Assembly: GCA_019096065.1 (NCBI GenBank)
Contig: JAGUCH010000005.1
Location: 3,596,001 to 3,660,000 of the forward strand
Length of the DNA stretch: 64,000 nucleotides
Source of the DNA: Paracyclopina nana
Lineage: Eukaryota > Arthropoda > Copepoda > Cyclopoida > Cyclopettidae
Direction: 5' to 3'
Shown here: positions 1-11,244 of the stretch, piece after piece
Numbering within the stretch: the first letter of the stretch is position 1
How the letters are laid out: the number at the start of each line of letters is the position of its first letter
Made by a program: the position numbers and the translations under genes
The notes under the pieces: model-generated
What the model was told of the DNA's origin: nothing
What the model saw: the letters and a program-made list of their open reading frames with translations, nothing else
Databases searched by the model: none

Positions 1-984
1 GCATATGGAAAAGTTACTTCATTTTTCAGTTTTGCATTTGCAGCTTTATTGAAGAAAAGGTGGACGAATTTGTTAAACTTTTTTTTTATTATCAACCGTG
101 CGTACGCTAGGCAAAAAGTTGGCCTAGCTCAACGGATTTGACCAAACGCATTTGCTTTAGAAAAAATACAAACACGTTTGAGCATTCATATCTTTGGATG
201 TACATATACGCAATAAAATGGACAGCACAAGATCGTAAATAAAAATAATAAGTTTTAAATTGCTGTGCATCACAATTACATGCACTTTCTCAGCTCAACT
301 TAAAAAATTCTGAAAATTGAAATATCATGTAACTCATTTAGTTAAACAAGCGCTCCCTAGAGACGCAATATTTACGATCAAATTGTATATTCTGTCACGG
401 TGATTCTACCGCACTGAATAAAAAGCTAACAAGTCATGAACTTAAGAGTCAGCTTACTGCAGTGTTTTATCCGTAAATTGCACGTTACAAAAAATCAAAT
501 TGTCATTTTTAAACGATTCCTTAAAAGATTTTTTTAATAGAATCTGAAAGATATTGCGATCTTTTCTTCATTGATTTTGTTCCTACGTTGCTAAGCCAAA
601 AATCCCGATTAGATTGTCAATTGAACTTTGTTGTTGTTGATAAAATCACCTAATTCTGACTATTCCAAACAAAAAATCTCTTTCAATACATTTAAAAATG
701 ACCAGAGCTATTATTTTATATCTATTGGGCAAAGGACTGATGAGCTTTTCTGCACCAGTTAGCAGTCCTTATGTGTGGGAAAACCGATTTATATTCAGCG
801 TTGAATTTTCACAAACAGCCATCATAAAAAATATTTTTTCTTGGCTTTCCATAGTTTTCTCACGCATTTTATAAAATCATTACTCTTCTCGGGAAGTGTG
901 CAAAATATTCAGTAACTTAAATACTTTTTGAACGCTCCTCTCGGATTTCCATATAAAATTGTAAGCTTGCACAAGAAAACTCAC
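1..984 (-). other. Probable intron and left-edge sequence of the GW-motif gene
   Basis: This AT-rich stretch lies beyond the GTGAGT donor that closes the last visible exon of the minus-strand GW-motif gene, so it is most simply read as intron. I see no further exon with both splice sites. The rest of the gene should lie to the left of the window. Confidence 0.5.
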
Positions 985-3514
985 CATTCGGAGCTGCCTT
1001 GTTCCCTTGGGCAGGATTAGGAGCTCCCCAAGCAGCCGAAGCCGCTGGATTGGGAGGGGGTGGCGCGCCCCATCCTGAAGTGTTGGAGGCTCCAGATGGG
1101 GGAGGTCCCCAACCAGAGGTTCCGTTGGCCACGGTGGTCTCACCTCCGGCCCCACCCTTGAGTCCAAGCCCGAGCGGGATGCCCCATCCCGATCGGGGCG
1201 AGTATTGGTGTCCACAGCTGTGGGCGCCAAAGTATGAAGAAAGACTGAGCTTTTTGGCGGCGTCAGAAGAATCGCCATCATTGTCATCCTGAGCATCTTT
1301 AAAGCTTTGTGGCTCATCATCGGAATTTGGAATGTCATTATTATTTGTGGCAACTTGAGATACAGCACCAGCATCACTATTGGTTCCGCCATCATTGGAA
1401 GAGCGGTCGGTAGAGATTGCATTGTAGGTAGGGCTTTGATCCTGCGTGGATAAAAAATATGCTATGACACTTGCACGAAAAACTAGATGCGTACATCATT
1501 CAAATATGCGCAGTTTGCTGCGCAGAAATCAAAGATCAATGAGGACAAACCGACTAACCTTGGCAACAGACGGAGAATCGGCTGCCTCTGCCTCTTCGCT
1601 GGCTGCATTAGCGAGTTGGCATTGGCGCGGGCTCTCAGTGGTGGCCTTAAGCGCAGCATCATCATCAGTGCTGCTGGACGGAGATTGCGCCCTGAAGAAG
1701 AAGGTCTTTGAGAGGAGGTCAAAATCATCATTGTTCATGTCACACAAATCATCGGAGGGCTTGATCGTCATCATGGTGGTTGCTGAAGTCGAAGTAGCAT
1801 TCTTCTCATTACAAGAGTCGTCAGTAGTAGTAGTTATTTTGGAGTAGTCGTCGGCGGAACTGTCTATCACAGATACAACAGAAGAGGAGGAGAACTTTGA
1901 AGAAGAGGAGGAGGTGGTCCCTCCGGGCTGTCCAGCATTGGGACCATCGGAGCGAGCATTCTTCATCATTGATTGGCCGCCATCATCATCTTGGCAGCGG
2001 CTCACAGCGCTTTTCAAATCCTCCTTCACGGGGAAGGAGTCATCAGCAGAAGTAAATTCTTGGTTTTTCATCTCGGCTTTTATGTCAGCAGCGGCGGCGG
2101 TGGCGTCGGCGGCTGGCAACTCTTGACTGATTTGACTGAAAGTTGCAGCAGCGGCAGCATTGCCAGCAGTGACATTGGCATCGTCCTGCCTGGGTCCCAT
2201 GGGACCAGCAGGAGAACCGCTCAGGTTGGTGGCAAAAGCCCTGCGGCGACGCAGATTGACGCTCGCAGAATTGAGCATCATCGGATTGGCCTTGGCGTCT
2301 CCTTGGCCTTGGACTGGCGAGCATACGGAGGTGGGTGATTGCAAAAGCGGGACGGAGATCGCGGCGTCTTCACCGCGAGGAGGAGCCATCGCTGCTTGAT
2401 CCTGCGAATTAAATCGAGATTCAACGGTCAACTTCTTCGGCTCGATTCACATGAAGATTATGGTGAACACAGCTGTTTTTAATCGCGGTGGCCACGTGGG
2501 AGTCATAATCCTGAGCTACTATGCGATATTGCAATGATGGCGTTACTAAACTTGGCGTGACACGCTATTCAAAGATTTCGTGAATGGCAACAAGCGCTAC
2601 AAAATTATCGATAGATACCAGATGAACCAGCTAGATTGAGATGCATCAAGCCAGATTTAAATGCCAAAAATAACAAGTGCAGTGAGAGCTACAATTACGT
2701 CGCATATACGAAGCTTAACAAACAATCTTGGCCAAGAAGACCCTTTGCTCGTTGTGTGATACCATTTAAAATCCAATTAACGCAACTAAGTACACGATTA
2801 AGCATTATAAAAATGCACTGTTTCAAGGCGTGCAGCAAGACAAGTATCAATATAAGTACGTCAAGACCCTAAGGAATCCGATGCCCCTTATTTTAGCGGA
2901 AAGTACAAACTGCACGCGCTCTTATGAAATCTGAGCTGGTGATTAATGGCTAGAAAAGCTGTCAAGTCCTACCTCGGTCAGGCAACGGCTGCTGGCCTCG
3001 CTCACGCCAGAATCGTCCGGGCTATTCAACATATCAATCCTCATCGACTCGGTATCACAAGGCTCAATATCACCATTGTCTTCGAAGCGTGGCTTCTGTA
3101 AATAGAACGAGCTAGTTAGTAAAGGGGCCCCGAAAGCCAGCCAAGACAGCTTGTACTCGAAGGTTCTCGGAATGCATGGACAGTCTTTGACTATTGAACG
3201 GTTCACAAAGTGGCCTTCGAAGCAGGTCAGAAAGGTCTGAATCTGGCCTCGATGCTGGAAGTCGCCGCATAAATCGGCTCAAAATGGCGACTATTGCGTA
3301 GCTGTCCGTTTTCAGCAGGCGGTATCGGCCCTGCGGGCTGGGCCGACCAAGCTGCCCGAGACTCAATTGACTCGGAATCAAGAAACTTTCGGAGTTTTGA
3401 GGCCGCTCAAATGGCCTCAAGACTAGGCTAAAAATCACTGTCCATCACTGAAAATGACTTTGACGATGCTTAACGCTCAAAAAATGGACTTACTGTACTG
3501 AATTCGCGTGTCAT
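985..3514 (-). CDS. GW/WG-motif protein, possibly GW182/TNRC6-like; 5' part of gene
   Basis: Four coding exons fit together on the minus strand: 3514-3494 (start, MTREFST), 3095-2973, 2401-1559 and 1441-985. All junctions are GT-AG and the first three are in phase 0; the last exon ends in phase 1 and the gene continues off the left edge. About 481 residues are visible. Most are low complexity: Ser, Asp, Ala and Thr rich, with poly-Ser near residue 180-190. The end carries four Trp-Gly motifs (W415, W440, W453, W467) in a Gly/Pro/Asn context such as GTSGWGPPPSG and NTSGWGAPPPP. In GW182/TNRC6 proteins such motifs bind Argonaute and serve microRNA silencing in cytoplasmic bodies. That function is inferred from motif style only; the N-terminal part matches no family I recognise. 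The exon structure is better supported than the family name. ATG 3514 was chosen because it is followed by a clean GTAAGT donor in the right phase. Confidence 0.55.
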
Positions 3515-4846
3515 CGAGCGTCAATTCGCGGGAACAAACACTTTGGGACAGGGAGGCGATCACAGCTGGGCTTCTACCCTGTCATGGCCGCTGGAGCGTT
3601 GCTCGATCTGGATTTTCAAATTCGTCAACAAAAACGCCAAGGGATTTAACGGCAAAGATAATTGAAGTTTGAATAACAGCGCAGATTAGAGTTCCACTTC
3701 AATTTTTTCTCGTCAAATCGCACGATGTAAAAAAAGTAAACAATCTGGAGCGATTTGCTTGGTTTGTCGATTATGTCGCTTCTTCGAAAATTAGCGAGTA
3801 TCTGGGATCGCTGCAAGCCTAAGTTTGGCTTTCGTCTAGCCGAGCGCTCGTTCGGAGGCGAAAACTCTTAAAGGAAGGCGCGCGACGACCGCTGCTGCTG
3901 CTCTAATAATCTCCGAGCGAACTACAGCTGCTGCCAAATTTGGACTCGACTCGGCAGCTGCCACGAAGCCCACCACCACAATGCACTGCTGCGCTCCTCG
4001 GCCCCACTGAACTGACAGAATTCAACTAGGGTTGATGTACGAGCTTTCTTTTCGGCCAGCAACCGCGCCACTCGGCCAGCCTCAGTCCACGGTTAGTAAC
4101 CATCATCGTTCCCTACATAAGTCACGTTTGTCACGGGGCAAACGAGTTCCGCGTTTCCGTCTCCTTTCACCAATGAAATGCATTCGGTTTGCAACGTTCA
4201 AAACATCCCTAGATTGAACTCCGAAACTTAAGAGAGAGGCTCGCTTGACAGTTGACAGCTTGCGAAAAGCTGTCATTCGATAGTATTTTGTCGACAGAGT
4301 GGCATTTTCCGGGGCTTCATCATCGTATCATGGCTTTTTTGCGCGTTCCCGATGCGTCACCTTAGCTCTTTCATCTTTCCTTGCATCGTTTCATCGCTGC
4401 TCACCGTAGGTGATTAGAGGCCCGTGCAAACAAAAGTGCAAGGCTTGTTAGTTGCTTGCTGGATATAGAGGGCGCTTTCTCCAAACCGGAGAATCGTCTT
4501 TGTTCTGCGCGACAGCTGGCGGCGAGGCTTGACAACATACCAAACCATAAAGTTCTTTGCTCGAGGGATTTACTATCGAATTTGATCGCTCTACAAATGT
4601 ACTCATCGCTTTCAAGATCACTTTACAGATGTCTCTTAAATTTTGCTTGAAGTTGCCGTCAACGATGCTAAATTAGCTCTGATTGTTTCGAATTAAAGTT
4701 GGATATATTAATAGACAACAGTATCATAACACACACATACTCTACCGACATTTTTGGAAGAAACACTTGGGATTGTTTGTTATGATGAGTCGAGCCATTT
4801 TTTAGGGCGAATAATCATTACTTTTTTACTCATGCTTAGCATCAGG
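3515..4846. other. Upstream region of the GW-motif gene; no gene seen
   Basis: This is the 5' flank of the minus-strand GW-motif gene. The part at about 3820-4000 is GC-richer, with CTG runs and CpG-containing stretches, and could hold the promoter and 5' UTR. Open frames here are short and overlap on both strands without splice or start support. I see no clear TATA element. Confidence 0.4.
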
Positions 4847-4948
4847 ACTCTAGCATCTTGATATTAAGTAACTAGTGGTTACTATAGATTAAAAACCACT
4901 CTAGCATCTTGATATTAAGTAACTAGTGGTTACTATAGATTAAAAACC
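4847..4948. repeat. Tandem duplication, 51-bp unit, two copies
   Basis: Copies 4847-4897 and 4898-4948 appear identical base for base and lie head to tail. The unit begins ACTCTAGCATCTTG and ends ATTAAAAACC. Complete identity points to a recent duplication or slippage event. It contains no coding frame. Confidence 0.9.
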
Positions 4949-5020
4949 ATTCTGATTTTATCCTAACATGAAGGAATGCTTTAAAAAGTTTGATTTCATA
5001 ATTTGCTTGGTTCTTTATTT

Positions 5021-5756
5021 GGGCGCCATCAATAACGACGACACTTTTGCAAGAGTTGCACTTACGTCGACACTTTTGCGAGAGATATATTAACGTCGAC
5101 AATTATTGGACACCATCATGTCATTATGTCGACGCTTTTGTGAGAGTTGCTTTAGCATCGACACATTTATTTAATCTTAGCACAGACACTTCATGTTTTA
5201 ATGTCGACGCTCCGTGCAGTTATGTAGACTCCCAATGCCTTTAAATCGACACATTTCAAAAGATTTCTGCAGAGCTTTAATAAATGATTTTTTTACTTTT
5301 ACCTTAACCAGTTTGAGAGGAAAAGCTAAAAAAGTGAAACTTATTTTTTTCTTAAGTCTAATTGTTTTGATTGTTTTAGGTCCAATGTAAGACCCAAAAT
5401 GTTGAAAATTATGTCTATAAAGTTCATGCTAAGCAAATTATATGAAAATGAAACTTTTTGATTTTATTGTTACCAGTAAGCTTGTTCCTTTAGGTAAGAC
5501 AGCATATTGCAAGTGTGCATTATCATGAAAGATTCTTTTGTCGACATTGATATATCTAGTGTCGACATTAAAACATCATGGTGTCGACATAAAAAGAACT
5601 TGATCAAACATGTCGACTTTATGATATGGTGAGTTGTCGACATTAAAACATCTGGGACAAAAGTGTCGTCTTTAATATATGCCTAATGTCGACACTAATG
5701 CAACACTATCATTCGACGTAAAAACAACTCTAAATTCGACGTTATTGTGTTCACCC
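5021..5756. mobile_element. Non-autonomous TIR element with 8-bp TSD and TCGAC-motif arrays
   Basis: The 736-bp element is flanked by the same 8 bases, CTTTATTT, at 5013-5020 and 5757-5764. Its ends are imperfect inverted repeats: GGGCGCCATCAATAACG on the left and GGGTGAACACAATAACG as the complement of the right, 12 of 17 matching and including a shared CAATAACG. Both halves hold many copies of a motif centred on TCGAC, reading roughly ACGTCGACACTTTTG in the left half and inverted (TGTCGACATTAAAAC) in the right. No coding frame is present. An 8-bp duplication fits hAT, MULE, Merlin or related DNA transposons; the family is not decided by the ends alone. The repeated motif could be a transposase binding site. 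Confidence 0.65.
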
Positions 5757-5793
5757 CTTTATTTCGAACTAATTAGGACCTGTTCACGTGCTT

Positions 5794-5946
5794 ATTATGG
5801 CTGATATTTTTGCAAAATACCTGCGAAAAATTTTGAGAAACTGAGAATTTTTACATTGGTGTAGGATGGCTTTTGCTACCGATGTCTGAGCCTAAATCTG
5901 AAAAATGATTTTACAAATACCAGATATTTGCAAATATCAGCATAAT
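5794..5946. repeat. Small imperfect inverted repeat, possible MITE remnant
   Basis: The left end reads ATTATGGCTGATATTTTTGC. The complement of the right end reads ATTATGCTGATATTTGC, so about 16-20 bases pair with one or two gaps. The 153-bp span is non-coding. I could not see a convincing target-site duplication, so this may be an old miniature transposon or chance secondary structure. Confidence 0.35.
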
Positions 5947-6014
5947 ATCGCGCGTTATTTTGCTGATAAAATGCAGGTGATCAGGGCAATCGAGTCGCAA
6001 AAATGCGGTAATTC

Positions 6015-6082
6015 AGTTTATTTTCTCTAACAATGTCATATGTTAGATTGGGTATCTAAGTTTATTTTCTCTGACAATGTCA
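6015..6082. repeat. Direct repeat of 24 bp with 44-bp period
   Basis: The segment AGTTTATTTTCTCTAACAAT plus GTCA at 6015-6038 recurs with one change (TAACAA to TGACAA) at 6059-6082. The spacing is 44 bp from start to start. It is non-coding. Confidence 0.7.
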
Positions 6083-9000
6083 GCTGAAATCAATGTTTCT
6101 GTTACGATGCCACTATGAATTAATTTTTGCTCGACTTTTGCTGCTAGCGTCATCAAGTTGAAGGAATATTGATTATTTCTTTCGCTTAATGAGAGGATCA
6201 TGATTGCTTTCATCATTGAAGCCTAGGTAACCATTTGCTTGCCGATCGCATGGCAACCGTATCCCGATTTTTACTAGCTCTGGAATACACGTGCAAAAGG
6301 AGATTGCAAGCGCGTTGTTGGCGTCGACCCTCCTTATTCAAAATATCCTCGGCTCCCCTGGCCAAGGAGATCAACCCGTGCATTTAAAAGGTGCTGTCAA
6401 AGACCAGCATATGCGCTCGTTGTTAAAAGTTGTAACGTCCGTCGTACTATGCATCGCTTTTACGAGCAAAAAAGTAGCTGAGCTGTACAAAAAACGCCGT
6501 ACGTTGCTGCGAGCTATCATCCCTCCTAGATCCTGGCATGGTCGGATGGGTCCGCTGAACGGCAAAGCAGTGCTGTCTTGCATTTGACGATCGAGTGGTT
6601 CGTTTGAAATCTCCATTTTTGTGCTCACCGCCCATGCCCATCATCCGATGGACGACGAGACGCAAGCGTTCGTGACACGATCTCAATCGAATTTGTCTGG
6701 TCCACTCGAGAAAGATGGACTTTTTTGGGTGCAGCAAAAACCGAGTTGGCTCTTATGCATCGCGCATTGGCAAATTGGTTCGCAACGCGCATTTTGCAAC
6801 GACATTCGCCTTTGGGTGTCGCAGTGGCTTTTGCAAGCCAAAAGCCACCCCGAGCCAGCCAGCGGCAATCAAGTTTGTCGAGGATGCCGCATTAAGGCAC
6901 TCTTCCGACAAAACGATACGAGAGCACCGGTCGTACCGTTGAGGCCTCGCAACGGAGTTGTTCCTCCTCTTTTGTGCCAATAAAACATTGGAGCTCTCGC
7001 GCGGATCCGATAATATGGAAAGAGAGAGAGCTGCGAAGAGATTGGCACAATTGAGGAGGATTTGCGGCAGTCGTCGTCAAAGACCTGAGAATGCATGCAT
7101 GCCAGCAGTATCTTTTCTTTGGCATGCACATCTCATCCCTTTTGAGCAAAAATGTAAATGCACTGGTGCTCTCGCGATGGCAGCATGTTCGGCACTGCTA
7201 CGCATGCAGTTGCAGCGAAGATCCAACCGCTTATTATCGAGGAGATGGCAATCGTTGCAGTCCACTGTACAGCATAGCATGTATCCACTTGGACATCTCT
7301 CCCCGCTGAGATTTTACACGCATGAAAGCAGAGCTTCTTCTTCTTCCTCCCGTAATAATGGATCTTGGAGTCGAAAGCCAAAATACAATTAGTGGTAAAT
7401 TGGAGGAGGGAGCCGTAACTTAATGCAACTTGGCATGCGACTTCTTCTCCTCCCGCTTCTGCAGCAACAAAACTGATCCATTATTTCAACATGCCTCCTT
7501 CCGAGCGGCAGCGAGCGGCGGCGGCTGGCATCTTGCAGAAACAATTTAAAGTCACGGAAGTCACCCACTGCAGCCCTTTGGTGCGGCCTAGGCATTCGTA
7601 TCGGGAAAAGTCGGCTCGACGCGTATGCAACGGCTACAGCAACAAAGGCTCTTGATTGATGCTAAGGCCAGAGGACGGATGACATGTCGATCGTTACGAC
7701 ATTGTGATAAGTCAAAGGCTGTCACGGAAACTTTTCATTCAGATAAATGAGCTCCCACGAAAGGCCGCAGCACCAGAGGCAGTAGTGGGAGCTGCAGTGA
7801 ATGCCATACTACTAGTACCATTTTGTAGTAGTTGTAGCAGAAAGGTTGAGCAAGGCTGCAAGCCCAGCAAGGTCGATAATGCAACCATGCGTGAGTGAGC
7901 CGCTGCTGCCAGCCTCGCTAACTAACTCGTCTTCCACAGTTCACAACAATTATTACACGGCTGTCTACCCTAAAGTTGCCATTTACTACAGTAGTATGCA
8001 TTTCAAGCGCCACACATAGACTCCGATGAAGATCCATGCTCTTACATCTGGGTCATGCTGATGGCTTCCATTCAAAGCTTTTGCGCAGTGCAATGTCACG
8101 GTTTTTAATGGATACCACATAAGAGAGTTGCATTTCATTCAGCGCCAATGGATGTCGAGAAACATCCCACATTTCTCCCTTGCTAGCTAGCTTCACTGTG
8201 CTAGAAGTACATATATGGCACGCTGCTTTATTGTCAACTGGACATGACAAAGCCTCTTCGAATGTCACCCAAATCTTTCCCCCATTCCGAGCCGTTGCGC
8301 CCCTTTATAAAAGGTAAATGTTCCCCTCGGCAAGTGCAGAGTCGCTAAAAGACTCGAGTCACTCCAGATTCCCGGCCATTATTACCACCCTTTTGGAAAA
8401 ATGTCTGTCGCTTTTTCACTGGCACATCGAACCGAGCGAGCATGTGAGCTGTCCCATGTCATCCGACCCGTTATGACAATGGCCTCTTCGGAGGCTGCCA
8501 GACGCACGTCACCATCAATGATGGCTCAGATTGCTGTGTGTGTGTGTGCGTATGCTATCAATGATTATCCATCTGTTAGCGCGAGTCCCAAGAAATAAAA
8601 GGAAGTTTTGCAGCAGCAGCAGCAGAGAAAGGGAGCCCCATCTTTTTTCCTCCTCAGCAAGCGAGCTCGTGTGGCCTTCAACTCGGAGCCTTCTTCTTCC
8701 TCCTTCGTCTCCTCTCACCACCACCACTGAATGTAGCTATATACTGCTACTATAAATGGAGCAGCAGTGGCTACAGCATTTTTCGAAGAATGGTAAGGCA
8801 TGCAGGGCACGAAGCTCATATGTGTGCAAGTCGGACAATGAGCATAAAATTGCTGCACTGTTCCTTCCAATTATGGAGAAGAATGCCTAATTAGAGACGC
8901 TTGTTTGCTCATGCAGCTACGTTCGTATTTCCAATGGGCTCTCTGATTTGGCCCGTGTGAGGCGCGTGTAGTCCCATTTGGACAAGTTTGACAAGTGTAT

Positions 9001-9561
9001 GCAAAGCACAGCATCTACTGCTATGCAGTATGCGTGGCCTGGTGCTCACATGTGCTATGTATGCATGGCGGTACTGCTGCCACACTGACTGCGGTGCGAG
9101 CGAGAAGCAAGCCAGCAAACGGGGCGGCCTCTGCTTTCACTTCTCCTGGCTTGCACTGCAGCAGCCTCGGGAGTAGCCTCGACGATCGACGTAAGGAAGG
9201 AGAAGAAAGACTTCGAAGAAGACTTGGGCGCTGACGACGTCGACGGCTACGTCGAAGCACATACCCCGAACGAACGCTTTGAATGCCGGGGCTGCTGGCC
9301 TCAGCAGCGAGGCCAGCTGCTGCTGCTGCTGCTACGACTGCGGCCGAGGCTCCTTCGTCGAGGAGATGCGTGTGAGAGAGAGAGAGAGCTCTGACGCAGT
9401 CGTACAGTTAGTTGTTCGCGAACTGCTTCGCCGAGAAGACCTATACTATATCTTGTTACACGCTGCGTTGCGCGCATCCCTCAATGCCGGCCCCCCGAGT
9501 GTCCTCCACCATGAGGCTGGACCCCAGGGGGTAGTTGAGAGTGAAACACGTCTGCTTTAAC
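6083..9561. other. Gene-free region upstream of the stomatin-like gene
   Basis: No supported gene is seen here. Overlapping short frames occur on both strands at 6290-7600 but share no family motif and no splice logic. TATA-like sequences occur near 8305 (TTTATAAAAGG) and 8749 (CTATAAATGG), and either could belong to a promoter. The stretch 9120-9480 is GC-rich and might include 5' UTR of the stomatin-like gene. Microsatellites are (TG)7 at 8535-8548, (CAG)5 at 8611-8625 and (GCT)6 at 9316-9333. Confidence 0.4.
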
Positions 9562-10951
9562 ATGGACAATCACGACGGCCGCCCAATGCCAACGGGCTCG
9601 TCGGAAAAGTTGCTGCCCTCGGCTCCAGCCTCGACCTCGCCGTTCCCACCGGACGTGAGCTTTGTGAACAACGGGAACAACGGCAGCCAGTCGGTTGCTG
9701 AGAAGACGTCGCTCGCGGCGGCCGCTGCGGCCGCGGCCGCGGCTCGCCACACAGAACTGCTTCAAGCTCAACAGGCTGCGGCCCTGAGGTCCCACGGAGA
9801 TGGCCGCCACAACACTGGGCCGAACGCAAACCACCCAGATGACACGCTGTCAGACTTTGACAAGCTGGGCGTGGCCATGCCACACACGCGGACCGAGGAC
9901 ATCTCCAGGTTCGGCACGCTGCTCCTCTCCGCCATCTCCATCCTGCTTGTGCTGATCACGTTGCCCTTCTCGCTGTGCTACTGCGTCAAAGTGGTGCAGG
10001 AGTACGAGCGAGCCGTCATATTCAGGCTGGGTAGGCTCAAGAAAGGGGGCGCCTCAGGCCCTGGACTCTTCTTCATTTTGCCCTGCATTGACAACTACAG
10101 GTATGTCCTTTATGCTATGCGCGTGTAGGGGTCATTTTTGCGGCAAATGAGCGAGAACACCCGAGTTGCTGCTGCTAATGACCTCTGTCATCATCGCACG
10201 GTCGCTTTTCTGCCGGGACGAAAGCAATTGTGGGGCAACATCCAATTCCGCGTTTCACACATGTGCTGTAGCATAACAGAGGGAAAGCCAGAAGCCCTAA
10301 AAGTTTTGCTGCTGGCACAGTGAATTACGGCTTACGAATTGTACCTTTTGCAGATGCGTGGATCTTCGGACGGTGTCGTACGAGGTGCCCCCGCAGGAAA
10401 TGCTGTCCAGGGACTCGGTGACGGTGTCCGTGGACGCGGTCTGCTTTTACAAGATCTCAAACCCCCTGGCTGCCGTGTGCAACGTGGGCAACTACACCCA
10501 CTCGACCAACTTGCTGGTAGCCACCTCCCTCCGAAACGTGCTGGGCACCAAGACCCTGGCCGAGATCCTCTCGGAGCGTGAGACCATCTGCCACGTGATG
10601 GAGCACATCCTCGACGAGGCCACGCGGCCTTGGGGGGTCAAGGTCGAGCGTGTGGAAATCAAGGACGTGAGAGTGCCCGTGCAACTTCAGCGCGCCATGG
10701 CCGCCGAGGCTGAGGCCGCGCGAGAGGCCAGGGCCAAGGTGGTGGCCGCAGAGGGTGAACAAAAGGCCTCCACCCACCTGAAAGAGGCCGCCCTCGTCCT
10801 CGAGGAGTCCAAGTCCGCACTGCAGTTGCGCTACTTGCAGACGCTCAACGCCATCTCGACGGAGCAGAGCTCCACCATTGTGTTCCCCTTCCCCATCGAC
10901 AGCCTCTGCTTGTCCATGGGCGTCGGGAAAGAGAAGAACAAGAAGGAGTAA
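9562..10951 (+). CDS. Stomatin-family (band 7/SPFH) membrane protein
   Basis: Two exons, 9562-10100 and 10354-10951, join across a GTATGT...TTTTGCAG intron inside codon 180 and give 378 residues. Stomatins are monotopic membrane scaffolds in cholesterol-rich patches of the plasma membrane that tune ion channels; MEC-2 and UNC-1 are the nematode examples. The N-terminal 110 residues are variable, with an alanine run at about 52-61. A hydrophobic hairpin covers about 117-140, with the conserved bend proline (P135) and nearby cysteines (C139, C141) that could be acylated. The SPFH domain follows: [13 protein letters not shown] at about 148, [14 protein letters not shown] at about 182, LRNVLGTK, the charged helix [17 protein letters not shown] at about 292, and [11 protein letters not shown] near the end. 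ATG 9562 is the first methionine after an in-frame TAG at 9532-9534. The frame is unbroken. Alternative upstream first exons, as in MEC-2, cannot be excluded. Confidence 0.93.
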
Positions 10952-11166
10952 AACGAGCTATTATTGTCAGGTCCCATCGCGAAGACTGATGATGATAATG
11001 CCACTATATTTGCCTGGACCAGTTAAACGACTACAACAATTCGATGATGATCCTTTCAGCCATAATATTGCAGCGTAAATACTACTACTAGGGGCAATTT
11101 TTACAAGGAAAAGTTTGTGTGCAAGTGCGCGGCGTGCACCCCAAAACACCCCACCACATCCATATA
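10952..11166 (+). other. Probable 3' UTR start of the stomatin-like gene
   Basis: No coding frame follows the TAA at 10949-10951. The nearest canonical AATAAA that I see on the plus strand is at 11813-11818. If that site is used, the 3' UTR would be about 860 nt long and would carry the hairpin at 11167-11244. The transcript end is not shown by the sequence. Confidence 0.35.
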
Positions 11167-11244
11167 CAGCCAGAGTCGTCAAATACTTTACACTTTCAAT
11201 CTAAAAGTATTTGTAACGTGTAAAGTATTTGACGACTCAGGCTG
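11167..11244. mobile_element. 78-bp palindromic mini-element, TA-flanked (mariner-type MITE-like)
   Basis: Arms 11167-11193 and 11218-11244 are 27 bp each and complementary except for one position (CAGCCAGAGTCG against CAGCCTGAGTCG). They are separated by a 24-nt loop, and pairing continues five bases outward into the flanking TATA. TA lies on both sides (11165-11166 and 11245-11246), which fits the TA duplication of Tc1/mariner elements. Its architecture, about 80 bp of almost pure terminal repeat, recalls human MADE1. Transcribed, it would fold into a long hairpin. Confidence 0.65.

Noticed and set aside
5021-5756. The TCGAC array as a coding region (frame 5047-5244)
   Set aside because: The frame only follows the repeated motif; it has no start context and ends within the array.
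6290-7600. Cluster of overlapping open frames on both strands
   Set aside because: All are short, mutually overlapping and without family motifs or splice logic; the longest (6958-7392, plus) is dominated by Arg, Ser and Cys as expected for a chance frame.
9481-9883. Minus-strand frames opposite stomatin exon 1
   Set aside because: They are shadows of the GC-rich coding exon; the plus-strand frame has clear homology and a matching splice site.
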